Shown here one piece after another: positions 53,563 through 63,041 of a stretch of DNA of 64,000 nucleotides (the first letter of the stretch is position 1; each line of letters begins with the position of its first letter). The position numbers and the translations under genes are program-made. Source of the stretch: Candidatus Koribacter versatilis Ellin345 (lineage in GTDB: Bacteria; Acidobacteriota; Terriglobia; Terriglobales; Acidobacteriaceae). A model generated the notes under the pieces. It had not been told where the DNA came from. It worked only from the letters and a program-made list of their open reading frames with translations, and searched no databases. The stretch is taken from assembly GCF_000014005.1 (NCBI RefSeq), contig NC_008009.1:620001-684000 (forward strand). Reading direction: 5' to 3'.

Positions 53563-56058
53563 TTATGCCGCTGCCTGCGGCTGTGGCGCCACCGGACTCT
53601 GCGCCAACAACAAATGCCTTAATCGGGACCGGTCTGACAGCCCAATATCCGCGATCTCGAACGTAATCTCGTTGCCCATGACCTCGCGCACAAGGATCTG
53701 GCTATTCAGCTTCCGCAACGCGAGTTGCAACTGCAGCGTCACGTCACTGCCCGGCTGCATCTTGCCCTGCCGCCGCGCCTTTCCGCCTCCAAGGCTCAAG
53801 GTCATGATGTCCAGCCCTGCCTTGCCTGCATTCGACGTCGCCACCGCCGTCATCGGCTTCATCGGGAACACCCGCTGATACCGCCGCTGTCGCGCAAACG
53901 GATTGCTCGGATCCACCGCGAGGGGACCTATCGACAGTTCCCGTTCGCTGACACCCATCTGCGGCGTTAGCGCCGCCGCGCGCTCCGGATCGATCATGTG
54001 CATCGCCTGTAACGCCGCGATCCGCAGCTCGTGCGGCTGCGCCCAATGCAGCACTTTACGTTCCTGCAGTAGTTCATTCAGCGCCGCCAGAGCCTTCTCT
54101 GCGCGGAGCCGCCCCAGGGCCTCAATTGCTTTGACTTTGCTGTAGCCCGAGAACCGCGGGCTCTCACCGGCCATCGCGATGTCCAACAGGCTGTGCGATG
54201 CATCCACATCCCCGCTCATCCCGATCTCGTCAATTGCGCCGGGAATAATCAGTGCGTCGAGATCAGGCAGAAGTTTCAGTAGCACCGTTCCACGTTTCGG
54301 CGACGCCGAAATCGATAACTGCCGCACCAGCGTGTCCTGTTGCACCCGCGTCCACTCGCGCGTCCGCGCCGGCAAAATCGCCGCCACCTCTTCCGGATTG
54401 ACCGACGACAACAATCCCACCGCGCCCAACGCATCCTCGGAGCTTCCGGATTGCAACCGCCGCAGCAATTCCTGATGCGTCTCCTCGCCCATGCGGCCTG
54501 CGAGGTTGGTCAGCCGCGAGCTCTCTTCGCGCAAACTCGAATTCAGGAACCGATTGCAAAGTTGCTGCGCCACCGGCGCTGCATAGCGTTGTAATAGCGA
54601 AACCAAATCGTCGGTGATGTGGTTCGCCGTGAGCGCCTCGTCCAGATATTCCGGCAGCCGGTTCTCCACCGAGATTCGCGGCCGCAACTCCATGCCCAGC
54701 ACCGGCCGCCGATGCACGATCTCTTCCAGTGCATCCGACGCTGCCGCCGACGCCACAAAATCCCGCTGCTGCTGCACTGTGTAGCTCAGTCGAATCAGGG
54801 CCGCGCTCAATAAGGACTGCATCCGCAGGTCCGACTCGCGCATGAGTTGCCGCGACACCGACTTCAACAGCTTCGGCACATAATCCGGCACCACCAGCGC
54901 ATATAACTCCGCAAGATCGGAAACACCTTTCGCCGACCTCCGGCGTCCCTCGGCATCCCGTCCATCCACGGCATTGCCATAGTTACGCAGGATCGTCCCC
55001 GCCACCAATTCTTCGCCATGCGCAATTAGTCGCTCGAGATACGGCACAATGCACGTTGCCGGCACATAGTACGGAGTCTCGAAGAGCAGAACCATTCGCT
55101 TTGCCGCATCCGGCGCGGCGCTCCACAACTCCTGCTCGAGCGTTTCAAGATACGAATCCAGCGCGATGCCACCGCGCGCCATTTTCTCTTCGTAACTCGG
55201 CATCATGGTGCGCAACGTATTCAATTGCCGACCGAGTCGATCCAGCAGACCAGGAATTTCCGCTGCCGCAATGCGTTCGTTTTCCAGTTTCGTCAGCACG
55301 AAGCGGATCACGATGTCGTCGCCGAGTTTCAGCAGCAGTGCGTCGCCCGCGGGATGAGCATGGTCCTCGGAATACTCCGCGAGCAATTCGCGCACCAGGT
55401 ACACCAGCGCCGGCCCAACGCGCTGTAACTGACGCGCCGCGCCAAGTGCCGCGCCCTCGGTTTGGCTGGTGCCAAATTTGCCGAGCACGTGCAACAACTC
55501 CGCAATCTCTTCCGCGGCGACTTCCGTCAATGGCCCGGGATGCAAACTGGACGCGCTGGCCGCCGCCGTCTCCTGCAATGCCACGTTGATGAAGTACAGC
55601 AATCGCGATGGATCGTTGAGCCAGTCGCGCGGATCTTCGCCGGGCGCGACAACCATCTTCTTCGGAGTCGCCTCATCGCGCGGCGCGTCAAACGCCATTG
55701 CGCTGATGATGTCCTCAAGTGCTTCAATCGTGAACGTTTCGTCGAGAGAAAGGTTCATCCGCCGCGTCTGTCGCAGAAATCGCGCAAACGCCAGCTCAGC
55801 GGGCCCCTGTTCCAGCGGGATGCCATCCACGGTCAGCCGATCGCCGGTCAACTCAAGCGTCAAGCCCACGGTCGGTATCAGTCCACGAACGTGCTGGAAC
55901 GCGGACTCCATCTGCTCTGTGGTCCGCGAATGGCCGAGTCCAAACAGCCTCACGTAACGCGAGAGGGCGAAGAGGTTGCGTGCAACGCCGCGACCCGCCG
56001 CGATCTTCAGCTGTGTGGTGGCCGGGACTGGCACCTGGGCCTCCTTGGGGATGTCCAT
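53563..56058 (-). CDS. Large HEAT-like repeat protein, cytoplasmic
   Basis: 831 aa from ATG at 56058; a GTG four codons upstream is also open. It is almost entirely alpha-helical. The second half has HEAT-like units (SGYSKVKAIEALGRLRAEKA then LAALNELLQE). The C-terminus (about 740-800) is a beta-rich segment (DVTLQLQLALRKLNSQILV). There is no signal peptide or membrane helix. Helical-repeat proteins usually bind protein partners; no specific function can be given. Confidence 0.75.
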   Translation of the reverse strand: MDIPKEAQVPVPATTQLKIAAGRGVARNLFALSRYVRLFGLGHSRTTEQMESAFQHVRGLIPTVGLTLELTGDRLTVDGIPLEQGPAELAFARFLRQTRRMNLSLDETFTIEALEDIISAMAFDAPRDEATPKKMVVAPGEDPRDWLNDPSRLLYFINVALQETAAASASSLHPGPLTEVAAEEIAELLHVLGKFGTSQTEGAALGAARQLQRVGPALVYLVRELLAEYSEDHAHPAGDALLLKLGDDIVIRFVLTKLENERIAAAEIPGLLDRLGRQLNTLRTMMPSYEEKMARGGIALDSYLETLEQELWSAAPDAAKRMVLLFETPYYVPATCIVPYLERLIAHGEELVAGTILRNYGNAVDGRDAEGRRRSAKGVSDLAELYALVVPDYVPKLLKSVSRQLMRESDLRMQSLLSAALIRLSYTVQQQRDFVASAAASDALEEIVHRRPVLGMELRPRISVENRLPEYLDEALTANHITDDLVSLLQRYAAPVAQQLCNRFLNSSLREESSRLTNLAGRMGEETHQELLRRLQSGSSEDALGAVGLLSSVNPEEVAAILPARTREWTRVQQDTLVRQLSISASPKRGTVLLKLLPDLDALIIPGAIDEIGMSGDVDASHSLLDIAMAGESPRFSGYSKVKAIEALGRLRAEKALAALNELLQERKVLHWAQPHELRIAALQAMHMIDPERAAALTPQMGVSERELSIGPLAVDPSNPFARQRRYQRVFPMKPMTAVATSNAGKAGLDIMTLSLGGGKARRQGKMQPGSDVTLQLQLALRKLNSQILVREVMGNEITFEIADIGLSDRSRLRHLLLAQSPVAPQPQAAA

Positions 56059-56138
56059 TAGACTACACACCTACACTGGCCTTTTGGACGTTACGAAAGG
56101 CCCAAGCCAATGGCTACACGCCCTAAAGTTTGTGGAAT

Positions 56139-56675
56139 TCAGCCCTGTTTTCGGCGCTGTTTCATCTCGGCCAACATCGCACCCTGCTCCACCGGGCTCA
56201 AGCGGTTCGATACCGCTGGGAACAGCACGGTTTCCTCGAGGTCGAGGTGACCTCGGAATACCTCATCCAGCGCCTTCGATAGGCTGCACATCTCGCCATG
56301 GACTTCGGGCAGCTTCGCGGGATTGCTCGAGAGCAATACCAGGATGGGAATCAGCCGTTCCACGAGGTCGTCGATCCCGTGATGCTGGTGCGTCATCGCA
56401 TTCAGAGCGGCGACAATCTCCGCACTGCCGTTCTCTCGCAATCGTGGCCGTAAGCTCTCTTCTTCGTCGGCCTCGTGCAATGGCAGCGAGACGGTGAAGT
56501 AGCGGTGTGCCGATGACGCGGCGGTGCTGATCTCTTCCAGCGTTGATCCCTCTGCGTGCGCGAGCTTCCGCACCACCGAGGTGAAATTACGAATGCGATC
56601 GTGGCACCCGACCAGCAGGTCCACCGCGGTTTCATTCTTCGTCGTGGGATTGAGCGACTTAATTCCGTGCAGCAT
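56139..56675 (-). CDS. Hemerythrin-like (HHE) domain protein
   Basis: 178 aa, a four-helix HHE domain. Candidate iron ligands: His in GCHDRIRNF, HRYFTVSLPLHEADEEES, HQHHGIDD and FRGHLDLEETVLFP. The family binds a di-iron centre and senses or stores O2 or NO. A start at 56675 (MLHGIKSLNP) fits the domain, though the ribosome binding site is weak. Confidence 0.87.
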   Translation of the reverse strand: MLHGIKSLNPTTKNETAVDLLVGCHDRIRNFTSVVRKLAHAEGSTLEEISTAASSAHRYFTVSLPLHEADEEESLRPRLRENGSAEIVAALNAMTHQHHGIDDLVERLIPILVLLSSNPAKLPEVHGEMCSLSKALDEVFRGHLDLEETVLFPAVSNRLSPVEQGAMLAEMKQRRKQG

Positions 56676-56716
56676 AAGTTCTTCTAAGTTAGATCATTCG
56701 CGCCCGCGTTCGGCGC

Positions 56717-56750
56717 AAAAAGAAAGGACCGCGGTTTTTCGCCGCGGCCC
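56717..56750 (-). terminator. Terminator after the histone H1-like gene
   Basis: 9-bp stem GGACCGCGG/CCGCGGCCC with one G-U pair and a 7-base loop. TTTCTTTTT follows on the minus strand. Confidence 0.88.
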
Positions 56751-56768
56751 GTTCCATGGTGTCAATGC

Positions 56769-57308
56769 CTAGCGCTTCTTGCCTTTTTTCGCGGCTTTCT
56801 TCGCCGCCTTTTTCGCTCCGCCCTTTTTCGCTGCCTTCTTCGCGGGCTTCTTGGCTGCTTTCTTTGCAGCTTTCTTTGCGGCTTTCTTCTTTGCTGGAGC
56901 TTTCTTGGCCGCCTTCTTCGGAGCTGCCTTCTTCGCCGCTTTCTTGGCAGGCTTCTTAGCAGCGGCTTTCTTCTTCGCTGGTGCTTTCTTTGCTGGAGCT
57001 TTCTTAGCCGGGGCCTTCTTCGCAGGAGCCGCCGGAGCCGCAGCCTTTTTCGCCAGCGCTTTCTTTGCCGGAGCAGGCTTCGGCGTTTCTGCCGCGGCCG
57101 GGGCCGCTGCCGCCGGTGCTCCCGACGTCATCTCGGTCTCGTCCTCATCGTCCATGTCATCGTCTTCTTCTGGTTCCGAGGCGGAAATTTCCTCGTCTTC
57201 TTCTTCGTCCTCGAAATCTTCGTCGAGTGATTCGTCGAACGCGTTGGAATCTCCGAACTCATCCATCTCGTCATCACGTCCGTACAGGGTATTGTCGTAG
57301 AAACTCAT
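56769..57308 (-). CDS. Histone H1-like Lys/Ala-rich protein
   Basis: 179 aa from ATG at 57308 with AGGAGGAC upstream. The N-terminal 55 residues are very acidic (DEMDEFGDSN; DEDFEDEEEDEE). From about residue 70 to the end it is a run of PAKKA-type repeats ending KKGKKR, like the C-terminal tail of eukaryotic H1 and bacterial AlgP/HctB proteins. It should bind DNA non-specifically through the basic tail, while the acidic head could modulate binding or recruit partners. The antisense frame (Phe/Ala-rich) is a shadow. Confidence 0.88.
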   Translation of the reverse strand: MSFYDNTLYGRDDEMDEFGDSNAFDESLDEDFEDEEEDEEISASEPEEDDDMDDEDETEMTSGAPAAAAPAAAETPKPAPAKKALAKKAAAPAAPAKKAPAKKAPAKKAPAKKKAAAKKPAKKAAKKAAPKKAAKKAPAKKKAAKKAAKKAAKKPAKKAAKKGGAKKAAKKAAKKGKKR

Positions 57309-57607
57309 CTGTCCTCCTGCTACTCCGCCTCGAACAATCGGTTGAGAATGCCTGGCCTCTACTGCTGCTCCACTGCTTACGAAGAACCGTACCGCACAAT
57401 CACATTGCTTCGCGACGGCGCGGATTATAGCACCACGCTGCACGCTTCTCGCGTGACGGCGCGATCAGAGATTAGGGACTCTATCTGAAATTCAGTGGTG
57501 AGGCAACTGCACCCAGGAAACAAAATTCTTCTCGTGTTCACATTGGAAATGGGAATACGAGGCTGTTTGGTGCTCGTCTGTAAGTGCTTGATAAAGAGAC
57601 CGTTACG
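57309..57607. other. Promoter region of the histone-like gene
   Basis: 299 bp between the MltD-like gene and the histone-like gene. It contains the extended -10 promoter at 57424-57432. No gene or other signal was seen. Confidence 0.5.
57424..57432 (-). promoter_or_regulatory. Extended -10 promoter of the histone-like gene
   Basis: On the minus strand TGCTATAAT, a perfect TATAAT with TGN. It implies a 5' leader of about 108 bases. Confidence 0.6.
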
Positions 57608-59524
57608 TTATCGTCTGATCACTAGTACATCGCCCGGGCGCAGCTTCGAAGTGTTGGGATTGTACTTCTTCAACTCCGCAACCGTGGTGTTGTATTGGTT
57701 CGCGATGCTGCTCAGAGTCTCACCACGTTTCACGGTGTGATGCATCGCGCTCTGCTTTTTTTCGTCACTCGATTTCGCCTGTGATTTGCTCGACAACTCC
57801 GGCGCAGCTTTCTTTGACGACGAGCGTGAACGCGTCGAACTCGCCTCTTCTTCATCGCCTGTCGGCTTGTAGATGTGCAACACGCGACCTTGTTTCACCG
57901 AGTCGCCGCTGATGTGGTTCCACCGTCGAATCTTGTCGGCAGGAACTCCGAAGTCATCCGCGATCGAAGCAATCGTGTCGCCCTTACGCACTTTGTACGA
58001 CACCGGCTTCTTCGAATATCCGCCGCCTTCATTCGACGCGCTCTGCGAACCTTTGCTCGATGCCACCGGAATAATCAGCTTGGCATCGGTGCGTACTTCT
58101 TCATCAGGAAGATCGTTCGCTTCCGCGATGGCATCGCTGCTCACGTGATACTTGTGCGCGATCGACGCCAGCGTGTCTCCGGGCTGCACGCGATGGAAGC
58201 GCCACAGCACGCGCTTCTCCAGCGGGATCGCTGCGATGTTCTGCTCGAACTTGTCTTTCGTCCCCGTCGGCACGTGCAGTGTGAACGATTGGTCTTTCGG
58301 CGTGGTCATGCGCAACAGGCTCGGATTCAGTTCCTGCAACGTGCTCACCGAACCGTCCACGCATTCCGCGACCAGTCGCAAATCCACCGGATAATCAATC
58401 GTCACCGAATCGCCCTGGATCGCCGCATCGAACTGCACCTCGGTGAGCCCATACTGCGCCGGGTTCTTCGACATGATCGTGATCGCGATGATGATCGGCA
58501 CATAGTTCTTGGTCTCACCCGGCAGCACGCCGCGCTTATACAACTCCCAGAAGTCCGCGTAGCCCGTGCGTTGTACCGCGCGTTGTACCGTCAGCGGACC
58601 GCTGTTATACGCAGCCATCGCGAGATACCAGTCGCCGAACATGTGGTAGAGATCTTTCAAATGCCGTGCCGCTGCGCGCGTGGCTTTTTCCGGATCCTGG
58701 CGATCATCCACCCACCAGTTGCGATCCAGTCCGTATTGGCCCCCGCGTGAAGCCATGAACTGCCACATTCCGCGAGCTCCCGCGCGTGAGAGCGCCAGCG
58801 GCCGGAACCCCGACTCCGCCTGCGCGAGATAGATCAAATCCTGCGGCACGCCTTCTTCTTTCAACACGCGCTGGATCATCTCGCGATACATTCCCGAGCG
58901 CGCCATCCCATTCGCCAGCGTGCCCTTCGCGCGCGAAGAGAAGTACGAGATGTAACCCGCGATCTGGTCGTTCATTACCAGCGGCAAATCGGAACGCGTC
59001 TGCCGGATCTCCGCCAATGCCTGCGCCTTGATGTTGGGATCAACCGGGAAGGTGACTTCGTTGGCCTCGTCAATCGGGGCCGGTTCCGACTTCTGTTCGG
59101 TGAAGCCGTCACCCTCTTTCAGCGCCTGCAACTCAAGCTCGTGGACGGACTCCACAATCTTGTCGAACTCGTTCTCGAGCCGCTCATCCGAATGCACATC
59201 GAGATTGCTCGACAACATCGTCTTGAAGGCCTGGTCGAAATTGTCCTTCGCGGCTTCAAGATGCCCGGCAGCGTAATTCGACTGCCCGGCCTTGAACTCC
59301 TTCTCGGCCTTCGCGATCAGCTCTGTGACTGAATCTCCCGCAGGCGCGGCAGTCGCTACCGGCGCAGTTGCCGGTGCCGCATCGCTCTGCGGTGTCGCCA
59401 GTGTAGGTGCCGTCGCCTGCGGAGGTGGAGTGGTAGCAGCCTTCTTCGGGTTGTCGGTCTCGCACGCCGTGGTGATGATCATTGCGCCCAGCAGGCACAG
59501 CGACCAGAAGCTACGAATTCTCAT
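57608..59524 (-). CDS. mltD: MltD-like membrane-bound lytic murein transglycosylase with three LysM domains
   Basis: 638 aa from ATG at 59524. A lipoprotein signal ends ITTAC. After a low-complexity linker comes an SLT domain with the catalytic Glu in LAQAESGFRPLA and AYNSGPLTVQRA. Three C-terminal LysM repeats follow (VQPGDTLASIAHKYHV; VRKGDTIASIADDFGV; VKRGETLSSIANQYNT). It cleaves the MurNAc-GlcNAc bond to 1,6-anhydromuropeptides. The number of LysM repeats and the lipobox fit MltD. Start is uncertain by three codons. Confidence 0.93.
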   Translation of the reverse strand: MRIRSFWSLCLLGAMIITTACETDNPKKAATTPPPQATAPTLATPQSDAAPATAPVATAAPAGDSVTELIAKAEKEFKAGQSNYAAGHLEAAKDNFDQAFKTMLSSNLDVHSDERLENEFDKIVESVHELELQALKEGDGFTEQKSEPAPIDEANEVTFPVDPNIKAQALAEIRQTRSDLPLVMNDQIAGYISYFSSRAKGTLANGMARSGMYREMIQRVLKEEGVPQDLIYLAQAESGFRPLALSRAGARGMWQFMASRGGQYGLDRNWWVDDRQDPEKATRAAARHLKDLYHMFGDWYLAMAAYNSGPLTVQRAVQRTGYADFWELYKRGVLPGETKNYVPIIIAITIMSKNPAQYGLTEVQFDAAIQGDSVTIDYPVDLRLVAECVDGSVSTLQELNPSLLRMTTPKDQSFTLHVPTGTKDKFEQNIAAIPLEKRVLWRFHRVQPGDTLASIAHKYHVSSDAIAEANDLPDEEVRTDAKLIIPVASSKGSQSASNEGGGYSKKPVSYKVRKGDTIASIADDFGVPADKIRRWNHISGDSVKQGRVLHIYKPTGDEEEASSTRSRSSSKKAAPELSSKSQAKSSDEKKQSAMHHTVKRGETLSSIANQYNTTVAELKKYNPNTSKLRPGDVLVIRR

Positions 59525-59676
59525 TTCCCTCAAACAGCATGCGAGTGCGCATGAATAGCGATGGCTCTCCAGATTTCAGCGGGAGCTTTCAAATTCTACA
59601 AGCCAGCGAATTTCAGGGTCAATCGAGTCAAGACCGTGGGTGGCCAACTTCACGAAGGGAAGCGGGGCGATGTGAA

Positions 59677-60612
59677 CTACGAACCCGCGACGACCACGCC
59701 GGATTCTTGCGCGTTCGGCCGCTTCCAGGCCCACGCCATGCGCGGCGTATTGTGCGCCAGCCCAATGCGCCCCTTCGAATCGAGCAAGATAATGCCGCCA
59801 TGTCCGTTGAGTCGCGTGTAGAGACGCTCGATCGCGGCGGTGGCGACGGTCTGCGGAGCATCGCCCATCTCCACGCGGTCTGCCGCCCACTTGCTCAGCA
59901 CCAGCTTCATCATCGGTTCGCCCCATCCCGTAACGGAAACCGCGGCGCTGAGATTGTCGGCGTAACCGCCGCAGCCAATGAGCGACGAATCGCCGACCCG
60001 TCCCGCAGCTTTATTGAGTGTGCCGCCGGTCGAAGTTCCCGCCGCAATGTTGCCTTGTGCATCGAGCGCCACCGCACCCACCGTGTCGTGGGTATCCATT
60101 CCCGGGCCGGCAAACTCGGACGGCACTTTCAGAAACTGCTGCTTCTTCGCATCTTTCCAGCGTACGAGTTCGCGCTCGATGATCAGCTCTTCATTCGCGC
60201 ACAGCGCGATGCCATGCTCCTCCGCAAACCGCTCCGCGCCTTCGCCGACGAAATAAATATGCGGCGAGTCAGAAAGCACCTTGCGCGCCGCGCGGATCGG
60301 ATTCATCAACCGCTCCACGCACCCCACACCGCCGGCCTGCAGCGTCGCCCCATCCATCATCAGCGCATCGAGTTGCACGCGTCCGTCTTCGTTGAGAAAC
60401 GATCCACGCCCTGCGTCAAACGTCTCGTCGTCTTCCATCGCGACGATCGCCTCTTCCACTGCGTCCAGCGCCGACCCGCCCTTCTCCAGAACGCGCCATC
60501 CAGTTTCGGCCGCCGCGCGCACTCCGCGCTCATGGGCCTCCACCGCATCATCAGGAATCGCCCAGGCGCCGCCATGCACGAGAAGAACCGGAGAAGCATT
60601 CACGCCGCACAC
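59677..60612 (-). CDS. Isoaspartyl peptidase/L-asparaginase (Ntn hydrolase, plant type)
   Basis: 311 aa from a GTG at 60612. It has the N-terminal LVHGGAW and LDAVEEAI segments of the family. The autoprocessing site with the catalytic Thr is in HDTVGAVALDAQGNIA, followed by GTSTGGTLNK and RVGDSSLIGCGGYAD. It should self-cleave into two chains and hydrolyse beta-aspartyl dipeptides or asparagine. No signal peptide. Confidence 0.94.
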   Translation of the reverse strand: MCGVNASPVLLVHGGAWAIPDDAVEAHERGVRAAAETGWRVLEKGGSALDAVEEAIVAMEDDETFDAGRGSFLNEDGRVQLDALMMDGATLQAGGVGCVERLMNPIRAARKVLSDSPHIYFVGEGAERFAEEHGIALCANEELIIERELVRWKDAKKQQFLKVPSEFAGPGMDTHDTVGAVALDAQGNIAAGTSTGGTLNKAAGRVGDSSLIGCGGYADNLSAAVSVTGWGEPMMKLVLSKWAADRVEMGDAPQTVATAAIERLYTRLNGHGGIILLDSKGRIGLAHNTPRMAWAWKRPNAQESGVVVAGS

Positions 60613-60687
60613 TCACATAGATGGAATTGGCAAACGGGTCAGCATAACGCATCGCGGCCAGCCCAAGAAGATGCAAATCCTTGCTCC

Positions 60688-60740
60688 GCTCTCTCTTGTC
60701 ATCCAGAGGAGGGCGATAGCCCGACGTGGGATCTGCTGTT
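60688..60740. repeat. Dispersed repeat copy B
   Basis: Shares both ends with copy A (GCTCTCTCTTGTCAT, CAGAGGAG, ATCTGCTGTT) but has a different middle. It lies between the peptidase gene and the phosphatidyltransferase gene and makes a spurious long antisense ORF possible. Confidence 0.65.
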
Positions 60741-60744
60741 GCAG

Positions 60745-61416
60745 TTATCCCCGCACCGGGCTTGTTTCCGCCGCACTGCTCTGTTCGTGCGACTTCGCCA
60801 CCGCCGCCTGCAAAATCGCGCTCTGCTGATACGTGTACACAACGCGATGAATCACGGTCACTGTCGAGATCACGGCCGCGACCCACAACACGGGCGCCAT
60901 CTTGTTGAACAGCGCACCAATAATGATCAGCACAATGCGTTCGGGTCGCTCCATAAAGCCGACCTTACAGCTCTCGATCAGCGACTCCGCGCGGGCGCGC
61001 GTATAGCTGACCATCACCGAACTCACCATCACAAACGCCGCAAGCACCACGTAGAGGAACCGGTTCGCGCGCGCGTAATACACCAGAAGTCCAAAGAACA
61101 GCGCCACATCGGAGTAACGATCAATAACCGAGTCGAAGAATCCGCCAAAGATGGTGACTTGGTTGGTGGCGCGAGCGACACGCCCATCCACCATGTCGAA
61201 GATTCCAGCGCCGAAAATCACCAGCCCGGCGTAGAAGAACATGCGTTGCTGGTTCTCGATGCGGGCATAGCCGAAGAAAACCGCGGCAACGATATTGATG
61301 ACCAAGCCCAGGAAGGTGAGGACGTTCGGGTTGATCCGCGTTAGCGACAGCCCGTCCACAATCTTGTACAGCAGGGAGCCGCACGCCTTACCAACCGCAT
61401 TGGTCCACGTCATCAT
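60745..61416 (-). CDS. CDP-alcohol phosphatidyltransferase family protein
   Basis: 223 aa with about six membrane spans. The catalytic signature D-x2-DG-x2-AR-x8-G-x3-D-x3-D is complete: DMVDGRVAR, then FGGFFDSVIDRYSD. The family displaces CMP from a CDP-alcohol to make phospholipids such as phosphatidylglycerol or inositol phosphates. The exact acceptor is unknown. It overlaps greA by 4 bp (ATGA). Confidence 0.93.
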   Translation of the reverse strand: MMTWTNAVGKACGSLLYKIVDGLSLTRINPNVLTFLGLVINIVAAVFFGYARIENQQRMFFYAGLVIFGAGIFDMVDGRVARATNQVTIFGGFFDSVIDRYSDVALFFGLLVYYARANRFLYVVLAAFVMVSSVMVSYTRARAESLIESCKVGFMERPERIVLIIIGALFNKMAPVLWVAAVISTVTVIHRVVYTYQQSAILQAAVAKSHEQSSAAETSPVRG

Positions 61417-61883
61417 GCTTCGTCGTGAATGGTGGTGAGCTTCAGGATTTCGAGTTCGCGCTTTCCGGCCGGGGTTACCACTTCGACCACATCGCCTTCC
61501 CGCTTGTTGAGCAAGGCGCGGCCGATCGGCGAAGTCGTAGAGATAAGTCCCTTGCTCACATCGGACTCTTCGCTGGTCACCAGCTTGTAATCGATCTTCT
61601 CGTCCTTCGTTAGGTCGTGGACCTTCAGCGTCGAACCGATCGCGGCGCGGTCCTTCGGGATGTTCGCCATGTTGACCAACGAAAGCTCAGCCATACGCCG
61701 CTTCATCTGTCCAAGGCGGGCCCGCACGAACTCCTGCCGTTGCTTGGCCATGTGATACTCGGCGTTTTCGCTGAGGTCACCCATGGCAACAGCTTTCTTC
61801 AGTTCCGCCGGGAGTTCATGCTGGAGCTCGTGCTCCAGGACTTCAATCTCCTGTTGGAGCTTCTGCCTAATGTGGTCCGTCAT
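61413..61883 (-). CDS. greA: Transcription elongation factor GreA
   Basis: 156 aa. An N-terminal coiled coil (LQQEIEVLEHELQHELP through EYHMAKQRQEFVRARL) with the acidic tip (GDLSENAEYH) is followed by a C-terminal FKBP-like domain (TSPIGRALLNKREGDVVEV). It restarts backtracked RNA polymerase by cleaving the RNA 3' end. First gene of an operon with the phosphatidyltransferase. Confidence 0.95.
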   Translation of the reverse strand: MTDHIRQKLQQEIEVLEHELQHELPAELKKAVAMGDLSENAEYHMAKQRQEFVRARLGQMKRRMAELSLVNMANIPKDRAAIGSTLKVHDLTKDEKIDYKLVTSEESDVSKGLISTTSPIGRALLNKREGDVVEVVTPAGKRELEILKLTTIHDEA

Positions 61884-61957
61884 ACTTCGGTAGGCTCAAC
61901 CTTTCAATCCGGGGACCCGGGCCAGCCGGTCTCGCGGCGCGAGGCGGCAATCTATGG

Positions 61958-61963
61958 ATTATA
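61958..61963 (-). promoter_or_regulatory. Possible -10 of greA
   Basis: TATAAT on the minus strand, 75 bp upstream of the greA ATG. No convincing -35 was found. Confidence 0.4.
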
Positions 61964-62066
61964 ACCCTGCTCTTTCTTCTCACTCATCGCATCTGAAGCG
62001 GTTGGCTTTTCACCACCTTGCAGCGGTTTTGCGCTTTTGCAGCGAGTGGTCGGAAACCTGCGCCAA

Positions 62067-62096
62067 TTGACAGTTTCAGGCATTGAACGTTACAAT
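62067..62096 (+). promoter_or_regulatory. Sigma70 promoter of the CarD-like gene
   Basis: TTGACA (62067-62072), 18-base spacer, TACAAT (62091-62096). Both hexamers are at or near consensus. Start of transcription near 62103, about 50 bases before the ATG. Confidence 0.7.
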
Positions 62097-62153
62097 AACT
62101 TACAGATTATTCCTGCCCTTATCGGCTCAATGGGCCTGGTTGTGCGGTCTGCA

Positions 62154-62690
62154 ATGAATAACACTCTTAGCTTTATCGTCGGCGACAAGGTCGTTTATCC
62201 GAACCATGGCGTCGGAATCATCGAGCAGATCAGCAGCCGGACTATTGGGGCCGCCGTTCAGAAATGCTATTGGCTCAAAATCAAGGCCAGCAGTTTACGT
62301 GTCATGGTTCCCTTTGATAGCGTGCACCTCGTCGGGCTCCGCCGGGTCGTTCGCAATGGCGAAATCACCAAGATCATCGAGTACCTCTCCGACGGTAAGT
62401 GCGAGAGCAATCACGACTGGAAAGACCGCTTCAAAGAAAACTCCGACAAGATGCGTACCGGCTCTCTCATGGAAGTCGCCGGCGTCTTGAAGAGCCTTCT
62501 ACTTCTCGGCCAATCCAAGCCCCTATCGTTCCGCGAAAAGAAGATGCTGGAGCGTGCCCGCTACCTGCTGGTCAGCGAACTCGCTATGGCCAAGAGCTGC
62601 GAAGAGCCGGAAGTGGAAGAACTGCTCGGCCGGGCGTTGCAGAAATGCAAACTGCGCTTCCCGGAAGCCAGCTCGATCGCCGAAGCATAA
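62154..62690 (+). CDS. CarD family transcriptional regulator
   Basis: 178 aa from MNNTLSFIVGDKVVYPNHGV, the usual CarD start; the upstream extension to 62037 overlaps the promoter. The N-terminal RNA-polymerase-interaction domain is at about residues 5-65 and the helical DNA-binding part at 70-178. CarD proteins stabilise the open promoter complex, especially at rRNA promoters. It is followed by a terminator at 62708. Confidence 0.93.
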   Translation: MNNTLSFIVGDKVVYPNHGVGIIEQISSRTIGAAVQKCYWLKIKASSLRVMVPFDSVHLVGLRRVVRNGEITKIIEYLSDGKCESNHDWKDRFKENSDKMRTGSLMEVAGVLKSLLLLGQSKPLSFREKKMLERARYLLVSELAMAKSCEEPEVEELLGRALQKCKLRFPEASSIAEA

Positions 62691-62707
62691 ATTACTAGTT
62701 GGTTAAC

Positions 62708-62731
62708 ACGCAGCCTGCGGGCTGCGTTTTT
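62708..62731 (+). terminator. Intrinsic terminator after the CarD-like gene
   Basis: 8-bp stem ACGCAGCC/GGCTGCGT with a TGCG loop, followed by a T run (TTTTT). A textbook site. Confidence 0.93.
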
Positions 62732-62777
62732 CTATTTCGTGTGAACCCTTTTTTGGCGGCGCGGCATCTGCTCTCGC

Positions 62778-63041
62778 ATGTCTGGAATACTGCACGTCTT
62801 CCGCACCCAGCCCGACGTTTACCAGGTCAACTACACGCTCGGAGTCTACTCGTGGGTCCGCACCATGCCCCGCGAGGAACTGGAGCATCTCCTCGTCACG
62901 CCCGTGGCGCTCGAAGAAGACTTTCTCGATAAAGTCTTGGATGAACTGAACGCGAAGGAAAACATCACCATCGCCGACGTCTCGATCACTGAAAACGAAG
63001 CCAGCGCCTTGGGCTTTGAGCCCATGCCAAGCGACGCGTAG
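62778..63041 (+). CDS. Small conserved-looking protein, 87 aa
   Basis: ATG at 62778 with a weak ribosome binding site. Mixed alpha/beta composition (VYQVNYTLGVYSWVRTMP; HLLVTPVALEEDFLDKVLDE). It is cytoplasmic, without cysteine. It ends 66 bp before the convergent permease gene. I do not recognise a family. Confidence 0.65.
   Translation: MSGILHVFRTQPDVYQVNYTLGVYSWVRTMPREELEHLLVTPVALEEDFLDKVLDELNAKENITIADVSITENEASALGFEPMPSDA

Noticed and set aside
56779-57300. Phe/Ala-rich plus-strand open frame
   Set aside because: Exact antisense of the PAKKA repeats of the histone H1-like gene.
59482-61344. 620-aa plus-strand open frame
   Set aside because: Covers three well-supported minus-strand genes and a dispersed repeat; His/Arg-rich composition typical of antisense frames.
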